A DNA stretch of 22,597 nucleotides, taken from IMG/VR virus record IMGVR_UViG_3300034012_000094, positions 1 to 22,597 of that record; one strand, written 5' to 3'. Source of the DNA: a virus. Position 1 is the first letter of the stretch; the number at the start of each line of letters is the position of its first letter. The notes under the pieces were generated by a model. The model was not told where the DNA came from. It searched no databases and saw only the letters and a list, made by a program, of their open reading frames with translations. Made by a program: the position numbers and the translations under genes. Of this stretch, positions 15,313-22,597 are shown one piece after another.

Positions 15313-17378
15313 TGCCACTCAAAAAGATACTTTTTAAACCCGGAACAAACCAAGAAAATACTCGGTATACCAACGAGAACGGCTGGTATATCAGTGAAAA
15401 GGTTCGGTTTCGTCAGGGTACACCTGAGAAAATTGGTGGGTGGCAGCGTATTTCCCCGTATACGTTTCAAGGAATTTGCCGGTTTCTTTGGAATTGGGTA
15501 ACGCTTAGCTTTGATAATTTACTTGCTGTCGGTACAAACCTCAAGTTTTATATTGAGCGAGGTGGTGTCTACAACGACATCACCCCCATACGAGAAACCG
15601 CAACCCTAACAAACCCTTTCACTACAAACATAACTTCAGGTACAGCTAATAGGGTTTTGGTAACCGATGCTTCTCATGGGGGAAAGACTGGAGATTTTGT
15701 AACTTTCAGTGGAGCTTCAGCAGTTGGGGGGTTAACCCTTAATGGTAACTACCAGATAGCAAATGTTACAACCAATACTTACACCATAACAGCTTCATCA
15801 AATGCCACGTCTGTAGCTACAGGTGGGGGTACAGTAACTGCTAAATACGAAATTAATGTTGGCCCTGCCATTCAAGGCGCTGTTATTGGATGGGGTTCTG
15901 GTGGTTGGGGTATGGGCGGCTGGGGTACGGGCGTTGCCGGTACTGAGCGGTTGCGGTTGTGGGATGCCCAGAACTGGGGTGAAGATTTAGTTTTTGGGTA
16001 TCGTGGTGGACCCCTCTATTATTGGGATGCAACTAATGGTGTTACTACTCGGGGCGTTGCTCTTAATTCGATTGGCGGAAATGTAAGTTTTACGTCAGCC
16101 TCCCCTACAGTTGTTACGTTTGCTTCGGTTTTATTGTCCGAGGGCACTGCTGTTAAGTTTGCCACCACAGGCACGATGCCTTCTGGGGTCACTGCGGGTA
16201 CGACGTATTACCTGCGAAATGTAGATGGGGCCACAGCAAACATATCGGCTTCTCCCACTGGAGCGCTGGTTAACGCCGCATCTACTGGGTCGGATGTATA
16301 TGTTTCTGAGCTTGTTGATGTGCCGTCAAAACAAAACGGGTTGATTGTTTCCGATACATCTCGGTTTCTTCTACTCTTCGGCACAACAGCTTATGGCAGT
16401 GCAGTGCTTGATCCGATGCTGATCCGTTGGGGTAATCAAGAATCGGTTACTGATTTTGTACCTGCTGCCACAAACCAAGCAGGTAGTCTGCGTTTATCCC
16501 ACGGTTCACAGATTATTTCTGAGCTTCAAACACGCCAAGAGATCTTAGTGTGGACTGATTCGGCGTTGTACTCCTTGCAGTATCTCGGCCCTCCGTTTGT
16601 GTGGGGGTCTCAGTTACTTGGCGACAATATATCTATCGTTGGACCAAACGCTACGGCTGTTGCTTCAGGTGTGGTGTATTGGATGGGGGTTGATAAGTTT
16701 TACACTTATAACGGGCGAGTGCAGACGCTTCGCTGTGATCTAAGGCGGTATGTCTTTTCCGACATTAACGTCTCGCAGCTTGATCAGATCTTTGCCGGAA
16801 CAAATGAAGGCTTTAACGAAGTCTGGTGGTTTTATTGCTCCACCAATTCCACGGTGGTTGATAAGTACGTTGTGTACAACTACGCAGAAGATATTTGGTA
16901 TTACGGCACGATGGGGCGCACGGCTTGGCTTGACTCGGGGTTACGCAACTATCCTGAAGCAGCTACATACAACTATAACGTTGTTGATCATGAATATGGG
17001 GTGGACGATAACACCACAGGTACAGCCACCGCAATTGAAGCTTATATCGAATCGGCTGAGTTTGATATTGAAGACGGGCAGAACTTCGGATTTGTATGGC
17101 GCATGGTGCCGGATCTGACATTCCAAGGATCTACAAGCCAAAGTCCACAGGTCACGATGACGCTCTACGGTATGAATGGTTCCGGGTCTGGATTTAACAC
17201 CGAAGCCGCCAAAGCTGTTGCTCGTACTTCCACAGTGACGATTGAGCAGTTCACCAATATTATCTACACCCGTATTCGTGGACGACAAATGATTATGCGG
17301 GTTGGCTCTGATGGGCTGGGTACGACGTGGCAGCTTGGTGCACCACGAATCGATGTTAAACAGGACGGTCAGCGGTGA
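15309..17378 (+). CDS. Nozzle/packaged-DNA-stabilization-like tail protein, 689 aa
   Basis: This large protein likely forms the tail hub or nozzle of a podovirus (P22 gp10/T7 gp12 role by analogy). The N-terminus 'MPLKKILFKPGTNQENTRYT', then NENGWYISEKVRFRQGTPEK and IGGWQRIS, is a signature I recall from many phage 'stabilization' proteins. The rest is beta-propeller-like, with repeated strands: YRGGPLYYWD, SRFLLLFGTT, IRWGNQESVTDFVPA, ILVWTDSALYSLQYLGPPFV, VVYWMGVDKFYTYNGRVQTL, FNEVWWFYCS, YVVYNYAEDIWYYGTMG and YIESAEFDIEDGQNFGFVWR. Two Thr/Ser/Gly-rich stretches at about residues 100-182 and 258-333 look like inserted small domains. The start overlaps the lysozyme stop (ATGATG). The end overlaps the next GTG by four bases. 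Confidence 0.65.
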   Translation: MMPLKKILFKPGTNQENTRYTNENGWYISEKVRFRQGTPEKIGGWQRISPYTFQGICRFLWNWVTLSFDNLLAVGTNLKFYIERGGVYNDITPIRETATLTNPFTTNITSGTANRVLVTDASHGGKTGDFVTFSGASAVGGLTLNGNYQIANVTTNTYTITASSNATSVATGGGTVTAKYEINVGPAIQGAVIGWGSGGWGMGGWGTGVAGTERLRLWDAQNWGEDLVFGYRGGPLYYWDATNGVTTRGVALNSIGGNVSFTSASPTVVTFASVLLSEGTAVKFATTGTMPSGVTAGTTYYLRNVDGATANISASPTGALVNAASTGSDVYVSELVDVPSKQNGLIVSDTSRFLLLFGTTAYGSAVLDPMLIRWGNQESVTDFVPAATNQAGSLRLSHGSQIISELQTRQEILVWTDSALYSLQYLGPPFVWGSQLLGDNISIVGPNATAVASGVVYWMGVDKFYTYNGRVQTLRCDLRRYVFSDINVSQLDQIFAGTNEGFNEVWWFYCSTNSTVVDKYVVYNYAEDIWYYGTMGRTAWLDSGLRNYPEAATYNYNVVDHEYGVDDNTTGTATAIEAYIESAEFDIEDGQNFGFVWRMVPDLTFQGSTSQSPQVTMTLYGMNGSGSGFNTEAAKAVARTSTVTIEQFTNIIYTRIRGRQMIMRVGSDGLGTTWQLGAPRIDVKQDGQR

Positions 17379-18022
17379 CTTTACTTAGGCAACCAGCACC
17401 ACCCAGTTTACCTGCGGCAGGGGCTAGCTATGAACGCGCATACCATGACCAGTTCAACAATGTTTTACGCCTCTACTTCAACCAACTTAACAACAACGTT
17501 TCAGCACTACTAGGTACAGACGGGGGGCGGTATTTAAGTATTCCGTTTGGGGCGTGGTCTAGTGATTCGGATCAAGTTGCTGTTAGTACAACGGCAGCGT
17601 ACGCCGTTACGTTTGATGTCGCTGATATTGCTGACAGTGTGACGCTTGTCGATGATTCAAAACTAACGGTGCGTTACTCTGGGGTTTATAACTTACAATT
17701 CAGTATCCAGTTTGTTAATACAGACTCCCAGATACATGACACTGATGTTTGGGCCGCAATAAACGGCACCAATGTCCCAAATAGTAACTCTCGGTTTTCT
17801 GTTCCTAATAAACACGGTGGGGTAGACGGGCATTTGATTGCAGCTTTGAATTTGTTTTTGCCTTTGTATTCGGGTGATTACGTCGAGCTGTACTGGCATA
17901 CTGACAACACTTCAGTTAGTATTGAGCAGATTAACGCTGCTTCTTCCCCCACACGCCCTGCCACCCCCTCAGTTATAGCCACTATGGTGTTTGTCTCTGC
18001 GATACCGGATAGCACGACATGA
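17375..18022 (+). CDS. C1q/TNF-like jelly-roll virion protein, 215 aa
   Basis: The N-terminal segment 'LLRQPAPPSLPAAGASYERA', then YHDQFNNVLRLYFNQLNNNV, is helical and Pro-rich. I recall it from virion proteins of many phages ('...yd.ry.dQl.nvLRLYFNqL'). A beta jelly roll of C1q/TNF type follows (SDQVAVSTTAAYAVTFD, LTVRYSGVYNLQFSIQFVN, DTDVWAAINGTNVPNSNSRF, LNLFLPLYSGDYVELYWHTD and VIATMVFVSAIP). Such domains trimerise and may bind ligands or decorate the tail tip. The start is GTG at 17375, coupled to the nozzle-like gene. The end overlaps the next gene as ATGA. Confidence 0.65.
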   Translation: MTLLRQPAPPSLPAAGASYERAYHDQFNNVLRLYFNQLNNNVSALLGTDGGRYLSIPFGAWSSDSDQVAVSTTAAYAVTFDVADIADSVTLVDDSKLTVRYSGVYNLQFSIQFVNTDSQIHDTDVWAAINGTNVPNSNSRFSVPNKHGGVDGHLIAALNLFLPLYSGDYVELYWHTDNTSVSIEQINAASSPTRPATPSVIATMVFVSAIPDSTT

Positions 18023-19092
18023 CCACTTCGACCCAAATCACACCCGAAGCAGCTCTGGCGAAGTTCAATGCGTTTGTGCAGTCGCAGCAAATGCAGGATT
18101 ATTTATCCCAACGCCAACAGCAATATGGCACAACTCCCAAAGGCGCAGCTTCGGATAAGGGGTGGACCGCAGGTGAATCTTACGCCAACCCGTTTGCAGG
18201 GTTGAAGGAATTTGGTTCAGAGGAAAAACCCACATTAAATTGGAACGCAGCGCTTGGCGAAGCGGGTGAGTACGAGTCTGGAACTCAGACCCAACAGAAG
18301 TCAGCCTATGACATATTAAAAGGCGCTTTTAATACAGAAGATAATATCTTTGGACACAAGTCCACCTTCACTAAAGCCTACAGTACATCCGAGAAAGATG
18401 CTAAGGGCAATCCGATTGAGATTAAAAACCCAACGCTTGAAGATATTCAATCAGGCAAAGTTGCTTTTTTAGTAGGCGGTAAGACAGGTGGTGAAAGCCG
18501 CGAGCGTATGGCTCAGATGTATTTGCCTATGGGTGATAAACTTGTCCCTATCGGAGATCCCCAGTATTACAAAGGCGAGCATCCTGACGCTAAGAATGTA
18601 GCTAATGCCTTAAAGATTGCTTCGATTGCTTCACTGCCTTTTGGTGGGATTGGTGCGTTTCTTGGGCCTGTAACCGGCACGGTTGCTAGCGGTATCGCTT
18701 CGCTTGGACTTCCAGCTATGGCGGCAAATATCGGCGCTAATGCTTTGGTAAGCGGGGGGTTAAACGCTGGTATTGCAAAACTCGTAGACATGGATGCGGG
18801 TAAAGCATTTAAGTCTGGCGCTACATCCGGGGCTATTGGTGCGGGACTTGGCGAACTCGGTGCGGCTACTGGTTTGGATAAAGGGTTAGGTGCGCTGTAC
18901 ACCCCCGCTAAATCAATCGCTACTTCTGGGCTTACGTCTGCTGCGCTTGGTAGACCGTTTAACTTTTCCGAAGCTGCCAAGAATGCAGCCCTGTCTTATG
19001 GGTTACAGCAAGCTTTGGGTTCAACCGATTTAGCCCCCAAGCAGGGCGAAGCACTTAACAAATTCCTAGAGTTTCTGGGGAGGAAGCCGTAA
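18019..19092 (+). CDS. Putative internal virion protein with Gly/Ala-rich hydrophobic region
   Basis: This 357-aa protein starts with a Gln-rich helical stretch (ALAKFNAFVQSQQMQDYLSQ, RQQQYGTTPKG). The mid part (residues ~35-190) is mixed and polar. Residues ~195-320 form a long Gly/Ala-rich hydrophobic region (ASIASLPFGGIGAFLGPVTG, SLGLPAMAANIGANALVSGG, then SGATSGAIGAGLGELG) with small-residue spacing like a membrane-active segment. The C-terminus is FSEAAKNAALSYGLQQALGS. The region resembles the amphipathic or hydrophobic parts of podovirus ejection proteins, and it sits ahead of two other Ala/Gln-rich genes. No enzyme motif was seen. Assignment as an internal/ejection protein is inference. 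Confidence 0.5.
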   Translation: MTTSTQITPEAALAKFNAFVQSQQMQDYLSQRQQQYGTTPKGAASDKGWTAGESYANPFAGLKEFGSEEKPTLNWNAALGEAGEYESGTQTQQKSAYDILKGAFNTEDNIFGHKSTFTKAYSTSEKDAKGNPIEIKNPTLEDIQSGKVAFLVGGKTGGESRERMAQMYLPMGDKLVPIGDPQYYKGEHPDAKNVANALKIASIASLPFGGIGAFLGPVTGTVASGIASLGLPAMAANIGANALVSGGLNAGIAKLVDMDAGKAFKSGATSGAIGAGLGELGAATGLDKGLGALYTPAKSIATSGLTSAALGRPFNFSEAAKNAALSYGLQQALGSTDLAPKQGEALNKFLEFLGRKP

Positions 19093-20507
19093 TGACAACA
19101 TCTTTTGGGTTTGGTATTGGCCCCGATAACGACGGGCTAACCACTTTGCCGGAAGATTTAACTTACGACGATTTCTTCGAGGCTTTAAGTAATATTGACC
19201 CTTCAACAGTAGCGGCAGCAAATAAATTTTTATCTACTGAAGATCTGATCACTGGGCGCGGTACTGATGTTCAACAAATGCTGCAAAATATATACTCCAC
19301 GCCAGGGTCGCAAGAAGTTATAGCCCCTTACTTTGAGGAGTTTTCTAGGCAAAACCCTGAGCTAGCTGCTCAGTTGCAGCCGTATTTTGAAAAGTTGGTA
19401 GATCCTAATACCCCACGCACGGTATTTGATACTAAGTCTTTTTCCATGCCAACTACTGAAAACAACACCGCTAGCTTTTTAAACTCGGGTGTAAATATGA
19501 GTACAGCAATCGAACCAATATCCAGATTACCTCTCGACCCGGACGAGAATATCGCTAGGTTAGATGTTTCTGGCACGGTGGATATTCCAGATGACATTTC
19601 CATATTACGCGATATTGATGACGCAACTATTGGGGATGTTTCAATTAAACCCCCTAGCGGTGCAGACCTAGCCAGCTTTTTTGACGCTTTTAAAAACATA
19701 GATCCTATTGCTGCCGCAGCTTTACTTGGAATACCTGCGATTGCTAGCGCGTTAAGCGGTAGCGGAGCTGGAACTGCCGCAAGTTCTGCTATTCCTACAA
19801 CTACACCCCCACCCGGAACAACTACACCCCCACCCGGAACAACCACACCTCCACCCGGAACAACCACACCTCCACCCGGAACAACCACACCTCCACCCGG
19901 AACAACCACACCTCCACCCGGAACAACCACACCTCCACCCGGAACGACTACACCTCCACCTACAACAGATACAACGACAACTTCAACAAGTCCAAATCCG
20001 ACAGAAGATGAGTTAATAAGGGCTGGGGTGCCTAAAGAATTAATCCCGCTGCTACTCAAATACGGCCTTGGGGCGCTAGCTTCTTACTTATCCTATAAGT
20101 CTGCCAAGGATGCTCAGGAGCAAGCTAGAGGTGCGTCATTTACTGAGAAGGGTCCGGTAACTTCAACACGTCGGGCGTATCAAGGTAGTACGTACAAACC
20201 TGCGGCGCAGGGTGGGCTGATGACGCTTGCCGGTGGTGGTATGACTGCTAAGCAACCCTTTTACCTCGGCGGTCCTACGGATGGTATGGCAGATGAAGTC
20301 CCTGCACATATCGACAACAAGCGCCCTGCTGCATTAAGTGATGGTGAGTTTGTGATCCCGGCAGATGTTGTTAGTCATTTAGGCAATGGTAATTCCAATG
20401 CTGGTGCAAGTCGTTTATATGAAATGATGGATCGCGTGCGTGAAGCACGTACTGGTAACAGAAAGCAGGGTATTCAAATCAACCCTAACAAATTTATGCC
20501 GAGGTAA
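19092..20507 (+). CDS. Putative internal virion protein with Pro-rich repeat linker
   Basis: This 471-aa protein has three regions. Residues 1-235 are mixed and helical, with a hydrophobic FDAFKNIDPIAAAALLGIPA segment. Residues 236-291 are eight TTTPPPG repeats followed by a Thr/Ser stretch. After a hydrophobic helix (LIPLLLKYGLGALASYLSYK), the C-terminal ~100 residues include the motif LMTLAGGGMTAKQPFYLGGP and 'ALSDGEFVIPADVVSHLGNG'. I recall that motif from the C-termini of many podovirus-like proteins that precede a large internal-protein gene, as here. GGGGAGGA lies seven bases upstream. Its start overlaps the previous stop by one base. Role is not characterised. Confidence 0.55.
   Translation: MTTSFGFGIGPDNDGLTTLPEDLTYDDFFEALSNIDPSTVAAANKFLSTEDLITGRGTDVQQMLQNIYSTPGSQEVIAPYFEEFSRQNPELAAQLQPYFEKLVDPNTPRTVFDTKSFSMPTTENNTASFLNSGVNMSTAIEPISRLPLDPDENIARLDVSGTVDIPDDISILRDIDDATIGDVSIKPPSGADLASFFDAFKNIDPIAAAALLGIPAIASALSGSGAGTAASSAIPTTTPPPGTTTPPPGTTTPPPGTTTPPPGTTTPPPGTTTPPPGTTTPPPGTTTPPPTTDTTTTSTSPNPTEDELIRAGVPKELIPLLLKYGLGALASYLSYKSAKDAQEQARGASFTEKGPVTSTRRAYQGSTYKPAAQGGLMTLAGGGMTAKQPFYLGGPTDGMADEVPAHIDNKRPAALSDGEFVIPADVVSHLGNGNSNAGASRLYEMMDRVREARTGNRKQGIQINPNKFMPR
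19797..19964 (+). repeat. 8 tandem 21-bp repeats (TTTPPPG)
   Basis: Eight 21-base units, ACAACYACACCYCCACCCGGA in form. Units 1-2 are identical to each other, units 3-7 are identical to each other, and unit 8 has diverged. The length stays a multiple of three, so changes in copy number would alter linker length without breaking frame. Confidence 0.85.
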
Positions 20508-20509
20508 TC

Positions 20510-22597
20510 ATGGCTGTTGACATTGAAGCACTAAAAATAGCTGCCGCTGGTTCTGAAGGCGACAAGATTAAATGGTATGCCTCGCAGTTACGTGCAGGAT
20601 ACACCGACGCTCAAATACGTGATGCTGTTAATAGAGCGCTAGGCACCACTTACACTGGCGCGGAAGAAGATTGGAAATATCTTCAAGATAAAGCTGCTGA
20701 AGATGTTATTAAACAAGTTAGTACAGGGTCTGCAAAAGATAAGGCTACGGCGTACAACCAGCTCTATCAAGGTGCAGGGTTAAGTAACGACGCTATCCAG
20801 CAGAATATTATTGAGATTGCGGGAGAGCAAGATCCAGAAGATATTAGAGCGCTTCTTGGGATTGCTGGTGCTCAACGCGCAGCGCAATTACCAACTGGGG
20901 AAGCTAAAGCTGATTATGTAAAAGAGATGGTTGGGTATGACTATACCCCCGAAGAAATTATTAATTACATTAATACAGGTGTTGGCGAACAAACTCCAGA
21001 AGATATGACTGAGTTGTTCAGGCTCGCCGGAATACAGATACCCGCTGCTGGTGGTGCTGATACGGTTAAAGCTGCTGGTGGTGCTGATACGGTTAAAGCT
21101 GCTGGTGGTGCTGATACGGTTAAAGCTGCTGGTGGTGCTGATACGGTTAAAGCTGCTGGTGGTGCTGATACAGTTGTAGCTGGTGGAGGTGCTGATACGG
21201 TCACGGCTGCTGGTGGTGCTGATACGGTCACGGCTGCTGGTGGGAACGACACCGTTAGCGCAACAACTACTTGGACATCTCCTACGGGTATAACAATCCA
21301 AGTCCCTGCTGGGTGGGAAAGATTCACTGGACAGCAAAAAGTTGACTGGTTCAAAAGTAAGAATATGACCGGCTCTACGCTGCAAGCGTTGGGCATACCC
21401 GCTACCGATATAGCAAGCGCAATCAAATTAGGTTTGCCGTCAGGCGCAAGTGCAAACTTTGACACCACAGTTAGGGGCGCTCCTACCACTGACCGTGTTG
21501 GTACAGGTGTTGCAGTTACAGGAGAGTCTGGACTGCGTGAGGGGTATGCCCCTTATGTACAACGCTTGCTTGAACGATCTTCTGCTGAAGCTGATGTGCC
21601 TTTTCAAAAGTACACGGGGGAATCCCCCTTGCTTGAGTCGGCTAAGGCAGGGATTGCTAACTTAACAACACCCGCTCAATTCTTACAGGGTTCCAATCTT
21701 GCACAGGCTGCGGGTATCGGCGCTTTGGGTTATGGGCAATATAAGCCTACGGCGTTTACGACGGGTACGTTCGCTAACCCTGTGCAGACTGAAACTACTG
21801 TACCCAAAGCTCATGGTGGTGAAATTGAGGGGTATGACGCTGGTGGTGCAGTTGATGTAGGTGGAGATTCTGCTACTAATCCTTACACAGTACCTGCTAA
21901 CCCCAACATCCAACCAACTACTTACGGTGGGCAGAACGTCACCAATGTGCAGGCGTCTTACATGTCGCCTTATATGCAGAATGTTGTTGATGTCCAGCAG
22001 CGCGAAGCCAAACGCCAAGCAGATATTGCCAACCAAGCTATCGGAGCAAAAGCCGTTCAAGCCGGTGCTTTTGGTGGGTCACGTCATGGCTTGCTGGAGT
22101 CTGAAGCAAACCGTAATCTTATGACTCAGCTTGGCGGTATTCAAGCTAAGGGTTTACAGGATGCCTATACCCAAGGACTCGGCCAATTTAATATCGAGCA
22201 AAACCGTGGGCTTGAAGCGCAGAAAATGGGCGAACAGTCTCGGCAGTTTGGTGCAGAGCTTGGGCTTAAAGGTTTGCAAACTGGTATCCAAGCAGGGCAG
22301 GCGCTTGGTAATCTTGGTCAACAACAAGGTTATCTTGATCTGGCAACGCTTAAACAAATGGCTGACTTGGGTACTGCTGACCGCAACTTTGACTATAACG
22401 AGTTCCTACGCGCTGAGAAGTATCCGTATGAGAACCTTACGTTTATGAAGAACATGCTGACGGGGCTACCTATCAGTGCAGCAGCTACGGGTATTGATCC
22501 TATGTCACAGGCGCTTACGGGGGGATTATCTACAGTAGCGCTCATAGACATGTTAAATAAAATCAATACAGGGTCTACTGGCCCGACCACAACAGGC
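20510..22597 (+). CDS. Large Ala/Gln/Gly-rich internal virion-like protein (3' partial)
   Basis: The frame runs open for 696 codons to the last base, with no stop, so the gene continues beyond the window. The N-terminal ~178 residues are helical with repeating units (SEGDKIKWYASQLRAGYTDA and similar segments at LYQGAGLSNDAIQQN). Residues 179-250 are eight nine-residue repeats (AAGGADTVK). Then comes a polar part (residues ~250-470), and the conserved block VQASYMSPYMQNVVDVQQRE, then AKRQADIANQAIGAKAVQAG, AFGGSRHGLLESEANRNLMT and LGGIQAKGLQDAYTQGLGQF. I know this block from many aquatic phages, where it marks a large virion protein, probably internal or ejected. GAGGT lies four bases before the ATG. 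Length of the full gene cannot be seen. Confidence 0.65.
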   Translation, partial: MAVDIEALKIAAAGSEGDKIKWYASQLRAGYTDAQIRDAVNRALGTTYTGAEEDWKYLQDKAAEDVIKQVSTGSAKDKATAYNQLYQGAGLSNDAIQQNIIEIAGEQDPEDIRALLGIAGAQRAAQLPTGEAKADYVKEMVGYDYTPEEIINYINTGVGEQTPEDMTELFRLAGIQIPAAGGADTVKAAGGADTVKAAGGADTVKAAGGADTVKAAGGADTVVAGGGADTVTAAGGADTVTAAGGNDTVSATTTWTSPTGITIQVPAGWERFTGQQKVDWFKSKNMTGSTLQALGIPATDIASAIKLGLPSGASANFDTTVRGAPTTDRVGTGVAVTGESGLREGYAPYVQRLLERSSAEADVPFQKYTGESPLLESAKAGIANLTTPAQFLQGSNLAQAAGIGALGYGQYKPTAFTTGTFANPVQTETTVPKAHGGEIEGYDAGGAVDVGGDSATNPYTVPANPNIQPTTYGGQNVTNVQASYMSPYMQNVVDVQQREAKRQADIANQAIGAKAVQAGAFGGSRHGLLESEANRNLMTQLGGIQAKGLQDAYTQGLGQFNIEQNRGLEAQKMGEQSRQFGAELGLKGLQTGIQAGQALGNLGQQQGYLDLATLKQMADLGTADRNFDYNEFLRAEKYPYENLTFMKNMLTGLPISAAATGIDPMSQALTGGLSTVALIDMLNKINTGSTGPTTTG
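21044..21259 (+). repeat. 8 tandem 27-bp repeats (AAGGADTVK)
   Basis: Eight 27-base units lie in frame. The first four are identical; units 5-8 vary (the endings VVA, VTA and VSA appear, and unit 8 reads AAGGNDTVS). The identity of the first units points to recent expansion. Unlike a CRISPR array, there are no spacers. Confidence 0.85.

Noticed and set aside
19370-20059. A 229-aa open frame on the - strand with GGGVVVPGG repeats
   Set aside because: It is the antisense image of the TTTPPPG minisatellite and has no independent support.
21044-21259. RTX-like calcium-binding repeats
   Set aside because: The period is nine and GGxDT recurs, but the RTX consensus GGxGxDxUx is not met: one glycine and the Asp spacing are missing.
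19797-21259. CRISPR array
   Set aside because: The repeats are directly tandem with no spacers, are in frame and lie inside genes; no cas genes are nearby.
20888-21489. Two long - strand frames (165 and 174 aa) with short repeats
   Set aside because: Both mirror the 27-bp minisatellite on the + strand, which lies in a clearly coding + frame.

Overview
The window is part of a tailed-bacteriophage genome, or of a prophage or metagenomic contig of one. All 28 supported genes lie on the + strand. They are packed end to end, mostly with ATGA/GTGA/TAATG stop-start overlaps or gaps under about 10 bases. I see no convincing internal promoter or terminator, no tRNA, no integrase and no replication gene. 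This is therefore a single late structural and lysis module. Both window edges cut a gene. The likely morphotype is a podovirus: there are adaptor-like proteins, a large nozzle/DNA-stabilization-like protein and Ala/Gly/Gln-rich internal-virion-like proteins, and no sheath, tube or classical tape measure. Many of the small proteins resemble, from memory, families common in aquatic phages (cyanophages and other freshwater or marine phages). The host cannot be determined from the sequence.

Layout. 1-2190: head-tail connector region, with two adaptor-like proteins flanking three small proteins (a CxxC/CxxC protein and two short basic proteins, one of only 59 aa). 2192-4438: four small to mid-sized beta-rich virion or fibre proteins. 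4447-10837: an accessory and receptor-binding block. It holds a glycine-rich adhesin-like protein, an 84-aa protein, a 2OG-Fe(II) oxygenase, a free-standing HNH-AP2 homing-type endonuclease, two small phage proteins, a triple LamG-like protein and a 103-aa Trp-rich protein. 10847-13846: three more fibre-like proteins. One is built from 16 tandem 20-residue repeats, and another combines the same repeat with a LamG-like domain. 13857-15312: lysis cassette, with a small membrane protein, a 3-TM holin-like protein and a GH24 lysozyme whose catalytic motif is Glu-Cys-Thr. 15309-22597: a nozzle-like protein carrying apparent domain insertions, a C1q/TNF-like jelly-roll protein, and three large Ala/Gly/Gln-rich proteins that are candidates for internal (ejection) proteins. 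Two of these three carry perfect or near-perfect in-frame minisatellites.

The products fit together as connector and tail assembly, host adhesion through several modular fibres, lysis, and DNA-ejection proteins. The most notable signals are the 60-bp repeat family shared by two fibre genes, domain insertions within the glycine-rich and nozzle-like proteins, the A+T-rich HNH gene spliced seamlessly into the operon, two in-frame tandem arrays (21 bp and 27 bp) in neighbouring putative internal-protein genes, and the oxygenase gene inside a tail module. I found no wholly new system that the sequence alone can prove. All family assignments come from reading motifs and from memory; no database search was run.
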